Shown here one piece after another: positions 32,444-45,083 of a stretch of DNA of 64,000 nucleotides. The DNA is from Channallabes apus (lineage: Eukaryota > Chordata > Actinopteri > Siluriformes > Clariidae): NCBI GenBank assembly GCA_030522415.1, contig CM060114.1, positions 23,727,304-23,791,303 of the forward strand, written 5' to 3'. The notes under the pieces were generated by a model. The model worked only from the letters and a program-made list of their open reading frames with translations. It did no database searches and had not been told where the DNA came from. Within the stretch, counting starts at the first letter, position 1, and every line of letters begins with the position of its first letter. The translations under genes and the position numbers were made by a program.

Positions 32444-33511
32444 ATGTCCCCTTTACTACTCTCTGATTCCGCCAGCTCACCTGGGTCTGGACGCCTTGGC
32501 CCGTACGTGACCCAGATTATGCCTTTATGCGTTTTTCCTGATAGCTCTGCTCTCGGGAATCTTGGTGAGGGTCCGTTAACAGCGTTTGCGCCCCTCATTG
32601 AGTGTGGTTCTCGGATCCAGTATTTCTCCTCGACGGCTCACCATGGTGATTCCAGTGAGGAGGGATCTTATGTCTCAGGCGCAGTAGACAATATTTCATC
32701 CCCGGCCCGAGCTTTGGAACCTTCACGTTTGGCCCCTGAACGGGACCAACTAAGTAAAGCTGGTTTTTCAGCCAGCGTAATTGAGACTATTCTAAGTGCT
32801 AGGGCTCCCTCCACTAGAAGAGCTTATGCCCTCAAATGGAGTGTATTTGAAAGTTGGTGCATGACGAAGCAGGTAGACCCACTCCACTGCCGAATTGTTT
32901 CAGAGCTGGAGCTTCGACAGGAAAAGTTGTCCTCGGGCTTGTGCCCTAGTACTCCCAGGACGTACGTAGCTGCTAGTTCAGCCTGTCACGGTCTGATTGA
33001 TTGGATAACTGTGGGAAAACACCCTTTAGTTGCCTGTTTCATTCGTGGAGCTAAACGGTTGCGGGCACCCACTAGAGCCACGGTCCCTTCGTGGGATTTA
33101 TCTATCATGCTCGAAGGTCTAATTGACACCCCTTTCGAACCACTAGAGTCAGCGCCTGTCAGGTTTCTGACCCTTAATATGGTTTTTCTGATGGCCGTTA
33201 CCTCTCTGAAGAGGATTGGAGATTTGCACGCCTCCCCATCCTGCCTAGACTTTGCCCCTGGGCTAGTAAAGGCCATTTCGCATCCTCACCAAACTATCTT
33301 CCAAAAGTTCCATTCTCAACCATGCACCCTGTTGTTCTTGAAGCTTTCTGTCCTCTGCCTTTTACAGCTTCGGAGCAGGAGAGACTTCACTTACTGTGTC
33401 CTGTACGTGCTCTTCAGACGTACGTCCACCGCACCAGCCAGTGGAGTTTTTAGTCTGGATGTTCATGCTACTCCAGGCTCACGGGTTCTCGAGTCATCCT
33501 CCCAGATATAG
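32444..33511 (+). pseudogene. DIRS tyrosine recombinase, truncated C-terminus
   Basis: A 355-codon frame. Residues ~115-200 give ARAPSTRRAYALKWSVFESW and YVAASSACHGLIDW, the N-terminal core-binding domain of tyrosine recombinases. FLMAVTSLKRIGDLHA (~residues 245-262) includes the first catalytic Arg. Beyond ~residue 310 the frame turns into unrelated residues and the HxxR and Tyr positions are missing, through a deletion plus frameshift. The enzyme would join DIRS circular DNA to the chromosome; this copy cannot. ATG choice is arbitrary. Confidence 0.75.
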
Positions 33512-33925
33512 TTCTGAGACCTCCTCGGCCTTGTGCGCACACGTTACACAACCCTGGGGTCCAGACACTTGCAGTGTGGCGACGTTGGTTTTCTCGGTCC
33601 CATAGCGTTTTCACGCAGCATCGAGTGTAGCCTTTGAAAGGGAACTGGGTTACTTTCCTGTTCCCTGAAAATACAGGAACGAGATGCTGCGCTCCAATGC
33701 TGCACTGCCTACGTGACCGGACGTCCCTTCAGACAAAATCGATCTGAGGAATGCTTCCGGTTTACCCCTATTTATAACCTGCAGGTGCGTCTCATCAGAT
33801 GATGTCACCTGACTGAGGTTATAGAAGCAACACGAAAAGATGTTCCCATAGCGTTTTCACGCAGCATCTCGTTCCCGCCTTTTCAGGGAACAGGGTTACA
33901 GCAAAGTAACCCGAGACGTTCTGCT

Positions 33926-34960
33926 CGTGTTTGGACATTGGTCTTTTATTCACACAAATGAGGGCTAACTGCACTCAGCTGTAATTTATCTTGTATAGGT
34001 TCTATAACTAACACCTCATATTCATACTTCTATTTCAATTCTATTTTATTTGCAACACTTTGCATATTGTAATTATATTCAGTTAAAGGTTTTTTATATT
34101 TATATAATTTTCTGTTATTTCATATTTTTTTCATTTCTCTATTTGAATACTTTATTTTCTTTAATTACAATAGTAATTGTACTCTCTAGTGCAATTCATT
34201 CTCCAACAGAAACCCTTCTATTTAGATCACAGGCGGTCATATGACATTTCACTGCATATCATACTGTGTTTGGCTTTGTATGTGACAAATCCAGTGGTCA
34301 CCTAATCGGAGCGTTCGTTTTACCGTCGCGGCGCTCAGCGACAGCATTTGGGTGTGCTGCGGTTGCTGGCTTTTTTGGTATATAACTACAGACTGATGCC
34401 TCATGACTTTGTTCATTCTCTGCCGGATTAATGAGACGCGCTCTTTTAGAATTGCACGTAGTGGCCGATAAAATCAAGTGAAACACTGTAGTTGAACGAA
34501 TTCATAATCACAGTACTAAAATTACATTACAAATGTAGAATTAAAATTAAATCAAATCTTATTAGAATCAAATTTAAGCCCAATAAAGGTTAACACAGTG
34601 AGCCTTTAAATTTTATCATGTGTAATTAGAAAAGAAGAGTGTAGGGTTTTGTGTAATCTTATTTCGTGCTCTTTAAATTTATAGTAGATTTATTAACTGA
34701 AATAAATGACCATATTTCTGTCATTCCCCACTTAAGGGGGTGGGAGAATTTTCAAGCTCCACTTGTCAACAAAATTATAACGAAATCAGCCAAGTTTACT
34801 ATTTATTGAAATATAAATTTCTAAACCAATAAGATCAAATAACACCAAGTTGAAAACAGATAAAATACACGTGCAATTATTATAACAGGCTTAGTTCGTC
34901 GCTTATCTAGAGCTTTCTTTCAAAGAAGTCAAGTGGCTTATTAACATGACTGGGTCGCTA
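33926..34960. other. Gene-free AT-rich stretch
   Basis: No frame, domain or terminal repeat recognised. Possibly single-copy background DNA between two DIRS elements. Confidence 0.4.
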
Positions 34961-34961
34961 A

Positions 34962-35035
34962 GTGTTCGAGTGGTGCAGCGGGTAAGTCCGCGCCCTTTCC
35001 TGCGGGGGATCCGGGTTTGATCCTCGGGTGATGCT
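34962..35035 (+). other. tRNA-like sequence, probably a SINE head
   Basis: TGGTGCAGCGGG resembles box A and GGGTTTGATCC resembles box B, at tRNA-like spacing. A T-arm of the form CCGGG-TTTGATC-CTCGG is possible, but acceptor ends do not pair well. No clear tail follows. Confidence 0.4.
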
Positions 35036-35149
35036 GTTTTAAAAATTTTATTTTATATCACACAAAGAAACTTTTATATCAAAGCAAAGTTTATTGCCAA
35101 CCGCTCACCATTTCGCCGGAGACTGTATGTGGTAACACAGCCAATGTCT

Positions 35150-37060
35150 GGTTACTTTGCTGTAACCCTATTCCCTGAAAAAGCGGGAATGAGATGCTGC
35201 ATGAAAACGCTATGGGAACGTCTCTTTGTTCCACCGGTTGTGAAGCACATGTGTGTCAAACATGCCAAAACTTTGGCTTATATAATCTTGGTCAGGTGAT
35301 TTCATCTGATGAGGTGCAGGTTATAAATATCCCTGAACCAGAAACATTCATCAGGTCAATTTTTGTCTGAAAGGATGTCCAGACACTTGCAGTGTGGCAT
35401 TGGAGCGTAGCATCTCATTCCCGCTTTTTCAGGGAACAGGGTTACAGCAAAATAACCAGAGACGTTCCCTTTCAAAAGCTACACTTGATGCTGCGTGAAA
35501 ATGCTATGGGAAGGAGAATACTAACTCCGCCGCACTGCAAGTGTTTGAACCCCTAGGGTTGTGTAGTGTGCGCACAATAGCCAAAGAGGTCTCAGACATA
35601 ACTTTGGGATGGTGACCCGAGGACCCGCGAGCCCTGAGTAGTATGGACATCCAAACTATAAAATCTGACAAATGTGTGCGGAGAGGACCAACCTTTTACT
35701 TCCACAAATAGAACAAGCAACTAAAAGGTGCTTTCCCACAAAAACCCCATCAGTCAGAACATGACAAGCCGAAATAGCGGCTATGTACCTTCTGGACAGC
35801 AAGTCTGCTCACAACTTCATATGCCCTGGAATGTAAATCGTCCTGCGGGACAGGAACTCGTCTGGAGGAAGTGTTTCAGGGCCAGAAATAAAGCCATCAT
35901 TTTGAGGCAATTGATGTACCATGCGAAAAGATGTCCTCTCCAGTTCCCTTGGCCATCTAAGACCGCACCCCAGTCTGTGAAGGAAGCATCTGTCGTTAGC
36001 ATCTCGCGACGACAAAACGCACCTAGAGTAGTACCCAAAGTCAGAAACCGGGGTCTGAACCACATAGAAAGCATACGAAGCCCCTGGCGCGTAACCCTTA
36101 ATTGCCTCCGGGGATTGGCCCTTGAGTAAACCCCCTGGCTTTTAGCAACAACTGAAATAATCTTATGTGCAGAAGCCTCAAAGGTATCACCGTGGACGCA
36201 GCTGCCATGAGACATAAAAATCTCTGAAAGTGATGAACAGTCACTTTCTGGCCTAGATTGATTTCCTTCAGGGTTTTGAAAATGGATTCGACACGCACAG
36301 GCGACAGCTGTGTCCGCATTGTGATCGAATCCCACGTGACACCCAAATATGTTGTGTTCTGAGCAGGAAAGGTAACGATTTTTTGTGTCGTTGAGTCTCA
36401 ATCCTAAAGAATCAAAATGAGTTAGTACAACATGCTGATGTCGAATTGCTAGCTTCTGAGACTGAGCCAGAATCAGCCAGTCGTCTATGTAATTCAAAAT
36501 ACGGATGCCCGGGAGTCGTAAAGGAGCCAGGACTGCATCCATGCATTTTGTATATGTGCAAGTGATAGAGCTAGGGCAAATGGAATACCGATACTGGTAA
36601 CCTTTGCCTCTGAAAGGGAACCTCAGGAACTTCCTGTGTTGTGGCAATTTATCTAAATGAAAATATGTGTCCTTAAGGTCGATTGTCAGAAACCAATCCT
36701 CTGGTTGGATTTGAGAAACAATAATTTTGACAGTCAAATTTTTGAACCTGTACATCTCGTTGGAGAACAATTTGTTCCCCCAAACACCAGTGGTGGCGGG
36801 CTTAAACACTGGCCTCCTAGGGCTGCCAGGGAGAAGGCTTTATTCTCAGGAGGAATTCTGTGCGCCCCTCCCCAGGGGGTGGCACCCCCATGGTCCTGAG
36901 CGCATGAGCCTCCGGACTTCTTCTTTGAGAAGATGACGGTGTGCAGGTCCGGCCTGTAGAGGCGGATTGTAAAGAGCGGCGAGCCCCACACCAGTCTCTA
37001 TGACGGGTGACCGACTCACCGCACTCTCCATTTGCGCTTCGTGCCTCATGAGAGCCAGAC
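35150..37060 (-). mobile_element. DIRS1-like element, 3' part (split twice)
   Basis: Minus-strand DIRS: terminal repeat 35150-35515, a recombinase C-terminal stub to ~35700, RNase H/RT 35817-36809, gag-like to 37060. It resumes at 39538-39981 and again at 46177-46330. The junctions are the CTG duplication of a Harbinger element and the TA duplication of the CAGTGGG element, so the three pieces were once contiguous. Confidence 0.8.
35817..36809 (-). pseudogene. DIRS reverse transcriptase and RNase H
   Basis: A 330-codon minus-strand frame, the longest DIRS RT here. LTVKIIVSQIQPEDWF and TIDLKDTYFHL carry the first catalytic Asp region. NYIDDWLILAQSQKL (about 36470-36496 by position) carries the YIDD active site, intact. 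LTTDASFTDWGAV is the start of the RNase H domain with its Asp. The middle (after GLRLNDTK) is out of frame. No proper start codon is evident; the upstream fingers region has decayed. DIRS RT copies genomic RNA into circular DNA. Confidence 0.75.
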
Positions 37061-37328
37061 CTGGGGTCTCATTTATCAAGCGTGCGTAAAAAAAGTTCTA
37101 AACTAGTGCGTATACCAACAGCCGTAAGCACAAGAAAGTTGGGAGTTATCAAACGTGAGTACGCACAGCTGTACGAAATGACTGATGATGAATCGCACTC
37201 CTTCTAAATTGTGTGCGTGTGCATAGTAATTTAAATTTGCATACAGAAACGCCCTCAAATGACCTTATTTGGCAAACAACCTTCCTTATAAAAACCCAAT
37301 GCCGCCAGGGCACTATAGAACCGTTATC

Positions 37329-38026
37329 ATGGATCCCGTGAAGAGAGGAAAGAAAAAAAAAACTTCAAAGACAAAGAAATGGAAGTGCTTTTAAATGAGC
37401 TACAATGTTATAAGACAGTTTTGTTTGCTGCTTTTTCAGGCGGAATGTCAAAGATAAAAAAAGTCTTGGCGTGGGGACAAGTTACTAATGCGGTAAATGC
37501 CATCTCACCTTTATGTAGAACTACTGCAGAGGTCAAGAAAAAGTGGTTTGATTTGAAAGTGTCCTCTAAAAAAAGAATTGCAGCCCACAGAAGAGACATC
37601 GGTGCCACGGGAGGAGGCCAGAGTCTTATTTCAGTGTCACCCCGATTGTGACACTGAAAGTGCAAAATCCCATCAACTGCAGGAGAGGCCGAGCCATCCG
37701 AAAATGGTTAGTAGGTTTTCAAATGTTTGTGTTGCGATATATTATTCATAGATAAATAACACACACATTGCAAATGATTTGGATTGTTCATTTAACATTT
37801 ATTTTATAGATCTGCCAGTTTTGCCAGGTCCTGCTCCGCCTGCCACTTCAGCGCGTCCGATGCGTTTCGAGGCACGAGTCCTGACTGATGCGGTTCTGAA
37901 AACACAGGAGGAATTAGTGAGCGGCATTGCAAGCATAAAAGAGGAACTGCACCAAATCAATGTGGACTTGAGGAACATTAGTGATTCACTAAATGCATCA
38001 TGCAAGTTCAATAAAAGCTCCAAGTG
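37329..38026 (+). pseudogene. Harbinger Myb/SANT-like DNA-binding protein
   Basis: ATG at 37329 (MDPVKRGKKKK) is followed by a frameshift in a 10-A run. The frame continues EMEVLLNELQCYKTVLFAAF with NAISPLCRTTAEVKKKWFDLK, the tri-helical Myb/SANT-like domain. This partner protein helps transposase enter the nucleus and bind DNA in known Harbingers. An intron with a TTTATTTTATAG acceptor before 37810 probably leads to a second exon coding VLTDAVLKTQEELVSGIASI, ending in KSSK at TGA 38024-38026. The second exon looks coiled-coil-like. Confidence 0.7.
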
Positions 38027-38064
38027 ATCTCACCATTTTCTTACAATTACTCCTTATTGTGAAA

Positions 38065-39194
38065 CAGATTTAGAACCGTTCGATTATCCCTGCTCTTAGC
38101 TGCACGGCCACAGCATTTGGCATCGGGTCGAAACCTTCTGCCATGTGGCGATCTTCTTGTATTGGCATCTCATCCAGTGGTATACCGTTTTTAATGGCAA
38201 TATTATGCAGCACACTGCATGCTTTAACTATATAGCACACCTAAAGCAAATTTATATTGTATAATGAATCAAATAATTATGTATACAGTATATTATAAAT
38301 ATTGTAGTTATAAAATATAATTAAAACTTAATTTAAATATTTAAAATTCAAAACCTTGTTGGGTTTGTATTGCAATGTGCCTCCTCTGCCTGACAGACAC
38401 AGCCATCGAGCCTTCAGCAAGCCTATTGCACGTTCTACTGTGCTTCTTGTGCGCTCATGTGCTCGGTTGTAATTCAGCTCCTTTTGGGATAGAAGGTTTA
38501 CCACTGGGGTCATCAGCCAGGATTTAAGGGCATATCCTCGATCCCCTGCAATGATGTAGATTAAAATACAGTACATTATATGGTGTTGAGAAGTCATCTA
38601 ATTTTACAATTATTTTTAAATCCTGATTAATCATTACACACTTACCAATAAGCCAGCCTTCTCCATCAGCGCTTTGCTGAAGACGAAGTCCCAATAAAGG
38701 AATCAGGTGTACCTCCCGGGCTGTTCGCAACGACATTTAGCAGGTTCAAGTGTGCATCACAGATTACCTGCACGATAGCCTTTTCTATTTACTGTACAAA
38801 TGCATATTCATCAGCAGTAGGAGCTTTCAGGGCAACATGTGTGCAGTCAACTGCCCCTATTACACTTGGAAATCCTGTGATGTTATAGAAGTCGGTCATA
38901 ATTTTTGTCCTTTGCGCTGCGGTGTTTGGAAACGTAATGTACTGTGATGTAAGTGATATAATTGCATGTAAAATGTGTGGCATAATTCGGCTCACGGTGG
39001 CTTGAGAAATACCAGACTTGTCACCAATTTCCCTTTGAAATGTGCCTGTGGCTAAAAAGCCAATAGTAGAAAGAACATGAGTGTGCACGGGGACTGCACA
39101 TCACTCTCAGCGAGTAAGTCTGTGCGGTCCCTGAAAACGCGATCTCTGCGCAAAAGTGCTTGTTGCAAATCTTCAAGAAGCGCAAGGTCTGCCA
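38065..39194 (-). pseudogene. Harbinger DDE transposase (HARBI1-like)
   Basis: Minus-strand ATG at 39194 (MADLALLEDLQQALLRRDR). After a deletion/frameshift the main exon (39088-38789) reads IGFLATGTFQREIGDKSGIS, a helix-turn-helix, then VIGAVDCTHVALKAP with the first catalytic Asp. Later segments carry GDRGYALKSWLMTPV (second Asp), RTRSTVERAIGLLKARW (Glu) and CSVLHNIAIKNGIPL near 38180-38230, ending around 38065-38075. AT-rich gaps between segments look like introns. The triad is present, but the N-terminal break disables it. Confidence 0.8.
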
Positions 39195-39537
39195 TTGTAA
39201 GCAATGTATTTCCAAAATTTTATGGATTAAAATGGATTTTATATTATTCACAGTTCCAGATAACTAAGAATCACCTGTTGTATTCAATTATTCAATGTAT
39301 CAATTTATTAACACTGACATTTTAATGGTGAAGTTTAAGGGCACTGGGTTTATATGTGATTACAGTTCTCTACCACTAGGGGATTCTGCTTACGCACAGT
39401 CAGGAGTTCTTCTAAATGTGCGCACATTTTCACGCACACGTACAAATTAATGAATCGCATTCTATTAGTAGAATTGTGCGTACGCATGATTTACACATAA
39501 AACCGTGCGTACGCACGCTTGATAAATGAGACCCCTG

Positions 39538-39981
39538 GTCAGGACTGGGTGGCTGACAATCCCGACGGGGGACTATTCATATAGTTTCGCCTCCCAAAAC
39601 CTAGTAGCGATGGATTTAATAGCATCGCCAAATAGGCCCGGAAGGCGAGATGGAGGCATCAAGGAGGAATGCATAATCCTTATCCGTGAGGTTTAGCTAG
39701 AGACGTCTCTCCATGGCAAGAGTTCATGCGCGTCTGCCAGATCTGCACGTAAAACCCAGGAATGCTTGCGGTTTCTCTTTAAAGAAGGCAAGCTGCGTGC
39801 AAAGCATGAGGAACAAAAAGTGTGGAGATCGCGCTCCAAAATAGATCTATCACGCAGAGGCACGGATCTCCTAACAAACTCCACCATATCGGTGAGTTAA
39901 CACTTTTAAACTCGCTTGCACACACATGCAAATAGAATGCAGTCCTGAAGACAAAAAGTGTTTCCGGTTCACTCCTATTTA
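39538..39981 (-). mobile_element. DIRS1-like element, middle part (gag-like region)
   Basis: Continues the DIRS copy between the Harbinger and CAGTGGG insertions. It matches the gag-like region of other copies on the minus strand (MNLVATK-type and LERDLHTF frames) and ends at TCACTCCTATTTA, the left TA of copy 2. Confidence 0.7.
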
Positions 39982-40920
39982 CAGTGGGAGCCACGTCAAA
40001 CAGCTGCCTGGAGCATGATGGATTCATGGCAGGATCATGAAGGGTTAATGCATGGTCCGTGCACGAAATGTGATCCCCCGCGATGACGCAGTTAACAATG
40101 CCCCGCCCCATAAATGTCCCCATGCGCTTTCTAAAAAGATGGTTGCAATGCTGTATAATTCCGCGAGATGGAGCATTGACTGGCACAGTTAACTGCAGTG
40201 TCCAGGAAACCCAATACCGTATCTTTAATATACAGACAGTTCTTGTATTGTCAACATAGTTTCATAAATAGATGACGTGGTAAAAAACAACAACAACAAA
40301 CCGATTAATAAAACAGATTTGTTAAATCACTCAATACACAACCCATGATGATTTTGCTATTTATTATTTAATAATGACTTAATGAAACTAGTTAGTGAAC
40401 TATTTTTTAAGACATCCTGAAATGATCCTTAAAGACACGGTAACATCTGTAATTTGTCTATACCGATCATTGTAGTTACGGAATAAAAACGCGGGCTATG
40501 TACAGTACTTTACATTACGGTGTATTTTACCTCGTTCCATTTAATATACTGATAGATAATATTTTGCTGCAAAGTAAAGCTCAAAATGTAACGTCTGCTT
40601 GGGATTGTTTTCGTTATATTTTTGATGATGTTTTTTTTTTCACTGATAGTCAACAAGTGGCATAAGAAAGGCAATTAATGGCGCATGCAACCTGTCATTT
40701 AATCATGCATAATGCTCCCCCGTCAAAAAATCTGATGGGGCATCAATCACTAATCACAACTGTGAATGGATGCGGCAGCAGAGACAGATTAATTCCCCAT
40801 AAACACTTATTAAAACAATAGTAAAAAAGTTCCAGAGGGTTAGCGCCTGTTATACTAATGTATTTTTACAGATTTTTTTACTGCTTATATTTCCTTTGGT
40901 TTTACGCAATTTCATGTGGT

Positions 40921-40923
40921 GTG

Positions 40924-40957
<34 letters not shown>

Positions 40958-40962
40958 GTGTG
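40921..40962. repeat. (GT)n microsatellite
   Basis: About 20 GT units inside copy 2. Confidence 0.95.
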
Positions 40963-41002
40963 CACGAGAGAGAGGATACTCTGACAAGAGCAACTTCCGT
41001 GT

Positions 41003-41150
41003 GGCTCACGTGGCGCAATCGGTTAGCGCGTGACACTTATAAAGCAGTCCAGGTGAAGCAATGCCGAGTTCGAGCCTCACCTAAAGCACTAAAAGCATTT
41101 TACTGCATATCGCGCTGTGTATGTGACAAATCAAATTTGAATTTGAAAGT
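41003..41150 (+). repeat. SINE with tRNA-Ile(UAU)-like head in copy 2
   Basis: Orthologous to 13021-13160 in copy 1. The head reads GGCTCACGTGGCGCAATCGG, with ACTTATAA and GAGTTCGAGCCTCACC, and the same shared tail. Presence at the same site in both copies dates the SINE before the spread of this element. Confidence 0.7.
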
Positions 41151-41793
41151 AAAGCTTAAAATTTAACTTCTGCTTGGGTTTGTTTTTCGTTATATTTTTG
41201 ATGTTTTCGCTGATAGTCAAATTGGCATAACAAATTGATTAATGGCGCATAATATCTGGAACAAATATCTGTCCATACGGATCAGTGTGTCTTTAGTCAT
41301 TTAACCAGCATAATGTCCCTCATCAAAGATCTGATGGGGCATAAATCACTTATCACAACGGTGAATAGATGCAGCAGCAGAGACAGAATTAATCCCCATA
41401 AACATTCACACTTGAAAACAATACTAACAGAAGTAAACAGTTCTAGAGTGTTAGTGCCTGTTATCACAGGACAGGAATCACCTACAGGATACTACTGTAT
41501 TTTTACTGCTCATATTTTTTACCCTAGTTTCATTTGGTTTTACGCGATTTCATGTGTTGTCTGTGTGTGTAGTGTGTGTGTGTCGTGTGAGTGCGAGAGA
41601 TAGCGTGAGAGCGCGTGCGCGAGAAGGCTTACATGGTGATTTATCCAAGGTTACTAAAAGCTGGCTTACTACCTAAAAACATTATTTCAATTTAACTCAT
41701 GGGTCTCAATCACAGATGACACGACAAATTATATACTCTGAAACGTTCAGTTGAACATTTAAAAATATATACAAAAACATAAATACTAATGTT

Positions 41794-41982
41794 GGGCCAG
41801 GGGTAGCTCAGTGGTTAAGGCATTGGTCTACGGTTCGGAAGATCCCGGGTTCAAACCCCACAACCACCAAGTTGCCACTGTTGGGCCCTTGAGCAAGGCC
41901 CTTAACCCTCAACTGCTCAGATGTATAATGAGATAAAAATGTAAGTCGCTCTGGATAAGAGCGTCTGCCAAATGCCTAAATG
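41794..41982 (+). repeat. tRNA-derived SINE (V-SINE type), 7-bp duplication
   Basis: Flanked by TAATGTT on both sides (41787-41793 and 41983-41989). The tRNA head has GGTAGCTCAGTGGTTAAGG (box A) and GGGTTCAAACCCC (box B). The middle reads TTGAGCAAGGCCCTTAACCC. The tail GTAAGTCGCTCTGGATAAGA is a classic fish SINE/LINE tail. Copy 1 is uninterrupted at this site. Confidence 0.9.
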
Positions 41983-42866
41983 TAATGTTATCATGGTGTA
42001 AATTATTAACATTAGGTTAGGTCCTGCCCTTAATTAATTCATATTATAATTACTTTTACATAGTATAGTTACTGGACTGACATGACCAAAAACTAGCTAT
42101 TTCATTTAGCCTTTCTAAAATCAACCCATCTATCATTTATAATCAGAAATCATAAAACATATTATGATCTGTTCAATAGCCCATCTGTATTAATTTAGTT
42201 TGTATTTTTTATTATTCATAAGACAACCTTTCAGTTTTGTAAATATTTTAGTTATAGTGTGTTAAGTCTTACTTTAGGTTAAACGTTTTTGAGAATTTGA
42301 CCATCCAGCTTAGATAAATGTTATGTCATTCATTGATAAAATCTGGATTAAGGATATTTTATTTTATTTCTTTAATTTTAATTTTTTATTTTCCCCCCTG
42401 AGGGATTGCCACCTTATTGTGGTCAGGGGGTTTGCGTGCCTCAACACAATTCAGCAAATACAATACTGTTACTATACAGTAAGCCCAGGGAAAAACAGTG
42501 CTCGAACATGATGCCCCCTTCAAATTTCTGACTGCCCCCTCCCCCGTATGGTCTGGTCTACAACGGCCCTGCCTCTGACCGTCTTTTGTGTTGTAAATGA
42601 GTATTCTCACTCACCTTCCAATCCCTCCAGCGCACACACTTTGTTTATTTGTACTGTAAACTGTAACTGTGTTTGCTAGGGCACTTGGTTATACACAGTA
42701 CTTTAATGTATGGAACACTTATCGCTTATTACCTTATTCAGCAAAATAAATTCATTATTAACGTATTGAAGTATTTTAGTTAATGACAAAAACAGAACCT
42801 GCGCTTGTGTTTAGAACTGCTGAACAGCCGTGTTCATAGGTTTAATTAATGATAAATGAATGGAGA

Positions 42867-42867
42867 G

Positions 42868-42900
<33 letters not shown>

Positions 42901-42912
42901 CGCGCGCGCGCT
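42867..42912. repeat. (GT)n(AT)n(CG)n compound microsatellite
   Basis: Compound tract inside copy 2. The CG part matches the (CG)n at 53231-53242, where copy 3 breaks off. Confidence 0.9.
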
Positions 42913-43934
42913 CTCCTGAATTTCTCCGTTGGCTTTAAAACGCACACCCATCCCCCCGCCAAAAACACACACACCCCCATCCCCCCACCAAAAACACACA
43001 CACAGAGCAATTAACACCATGTCATACTCAGGAGTGGAAGGTGAGAAACCTCAATGGAGAATACCAAGTTTGTCGTTGCTCTTTTGGAGTTCTTAAAACC
43101 CAAAACATTTATTTATACTGAGAAAAAATTATGGGTCACATAATCACAAACACAAACACATATACATATAATCAAGTGTTTAACTGGTTTCATTTGTATC
43201 TATGACCAATAATTATTATTATTATGATTTTCAGCCCAACTCTTTGACTATTTAAAACAAAGTTGTGTCCCATGTTTTGCCCATTGAAGTTGTTGGTTCA
43301 ACTAAACGGTTTTTAAATACCCAAACAATCCCCCAAAATTAAAACACGCAAACAATTCAATTTATTCTTCCAAAACTAGTCAAAGTTAAAACAGTAATTT
43401 GTATAAAACAGGTGAATAGATGTTGTCTTTTTGCTTAAAGTTCATTAAACTACCCGGATACACCAGCTGCTTATAAGTCTCTATCTATAGTCCTTTTATA
43501 TTAACATATTAATTTTTCAAATATCAAAACTATTAAACATGGAACAGTTTAAGTCTTTGTTTCCCCCAAAGTACTGTATCAGACATTTAGCAGTTCTATG
43601 TTCAGAATATACAGTAGACCTGACCAAACATCATTCTAAAGCTGTCGGACTGTGACGTCATCCCTCCTACAGCTCCCTCAACAGCTTGTTCAGGCTCCTC
43701 CAGTCCTGTAGCTCCAAAAGTCCAGCCGTCAGCCGTCTGACCCCCCAATCCTCCACAGCGGAGCTCTGCTTAAAGACAGCAGGAGAATTTAGTGAAGACA
43801 AAGATAAATAAACTTCACAGAACATATAGTTCTAATAAAAATAAAATATATTAATAAACCTATTTACCACAGACGGTGTAAAATACTGTTTTGGGAATTC
43901 TGGAATGTAAATAAACTGCCTGTGCTAATGTTAA

Positions 43935-44021
43935 TTCAATTCAATTCAATTTTATTTATATAGCGCTTTTAACAATGGTCATTGTCTCAAAGCAGCTTCA
44001 CAAAAATTTTAGAAATTTAAC

Positions 44022-44055
<34 letters not shown>

Positions 44056-45083
44056 TATATATATATATATATATATAGAATAATTATATATAAAGTAATA
44101 AATAAATAAATAAAATTATAATTTTATAGAAAATAAATAAATAAAAACAAATAATAATAATAATTATAGAAAAGAAAATAATTGGAAGTGTGGATGTGTG
44201 AGAGAAATGTGCAGATAATAATGAGATGAATGAATGAAATGTCTCTGATGAGCAAGCCAAGGGTGACGGCGACGGTGGCAAGGAAAAACTCCCTGAGATG
44301 GCATTAGGAAGAAACCTTGAGAGGAACCAGACTCAACAGGGAACCCATCCTCATTTGGGCGACAACAGATAGAAATGATATAACATCTTGTGTGTTGTGC
44401 AGGTGAAAATTCAATATGACAGAAATTATTTAAATTGTCATGAAGACCAGTTCAGCATAGGGACGAGTCAGTAGGTGCAGAGGGCAGATGAGGTCTGGAT
44501 CACTGGAAGCACAGGAGCAGCATGTGTAGCTCCAACCATCATAAAGCTGAATCCAGTTGGAGCTGGTCCTTCTCTGGATGCCTCAGGAACCTCGCAGGGT
44601 CGGCCTTTGTCTACTGAAGCTGGCAAAATCTCCCGATGCCTCGGGATGGGTAGAGAAATACAGAACAGATGGGGAGAATTAGCGTAGTTGCCATTCGGTA
44701 TAGGTGTACTGGAGTATGAGTACTGGGATGAGTTATGTGTATGCCAGATTAAAAAGATGCGTCTTGAGTCTACTTTTGAACTGAGAAACCGTGTCTGCTC
44801 CCCGAACACTGTCTGGAAGGCTATTCCAAAGCTTTGGAGCTAAATATGAAAAAGCCCTACCCCCTTTTGTAGATTTTGAAATTCTGGGAACTACCAGAAG
44901 TCCGGAGTTTTGTGATCTTAAGGCGCGTGGTGGATTGTAGCGTATCAGAAGACTGGTTAGGTATGTGGGAGCTAAACCATTTAAGGCCTTGTATGTAAGT
45001 AATACTATTTTGTAATTTATTCTAAACTGAACAGGTAGCCAGTGCAGGGATGATAATATTGGGGTTATATGATCATATTTATA
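43935..45083 (-). mobile_element. L2/Rex-like LINE 3' end, inserted in copy 2
   Basis: Bounded by TTAA (43931-43934 and 45084-45087). On the minus strand it starts in the C-terminal RT region (SLHWLP-type, then ALNGLAP-type, RYNPPRALRSQ, GGRAFSYLAPKLWNSLP near 44800-45050) and runs through a ~700-bp 3' UTR to a tail of GAATT repeats. The UTR phrases match 18630-19165. It is 5'-truncated, as typical of target-primed insertion. A poly(A)/(TA) tract lies at 44022-44077. Confidence 0.8.

Larger units (their letters stand above)
30855..33925 (+). mobile_element. DIRS1-like retrotransposon with both terminal repeats
   Basis: Left terminal repeat 30855-31060 and right terminal block 33595-33925 are inverted relative to each other (CTACACTCGATGCTGCGTG on the left, CACGCAGCATCGAGTGTAG on the right). 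Between them are gag-like (31262-31900), RT/RNase H remnants (31900-32420) and a tyrosine recombinase (32444-33511), the DIRS order. No target duplication, as expected for recombinase-mediated insertion. This is the most complete DIRS copy in the window that lacks nested insertions, though RT is largely deleted. Confidence 0.8.
37064..39534. mobile_element. PIF/Harbinger DNA transposon, 2471 bp, CTG duplication
   Basis: Inverted termini GGGTCTCATTTATCAAGCGT and complement, flanked by CTG at 37061-37063 and 39535-39537. Removing it restores the DIRS sequence. It carries two convergent genes, as autonomous Harbingers do: a Myb/SANT-type DNA-binding protein on plus and a DDE transposase on minus. 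Both carry frameshifts. Confidence 0.9.
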
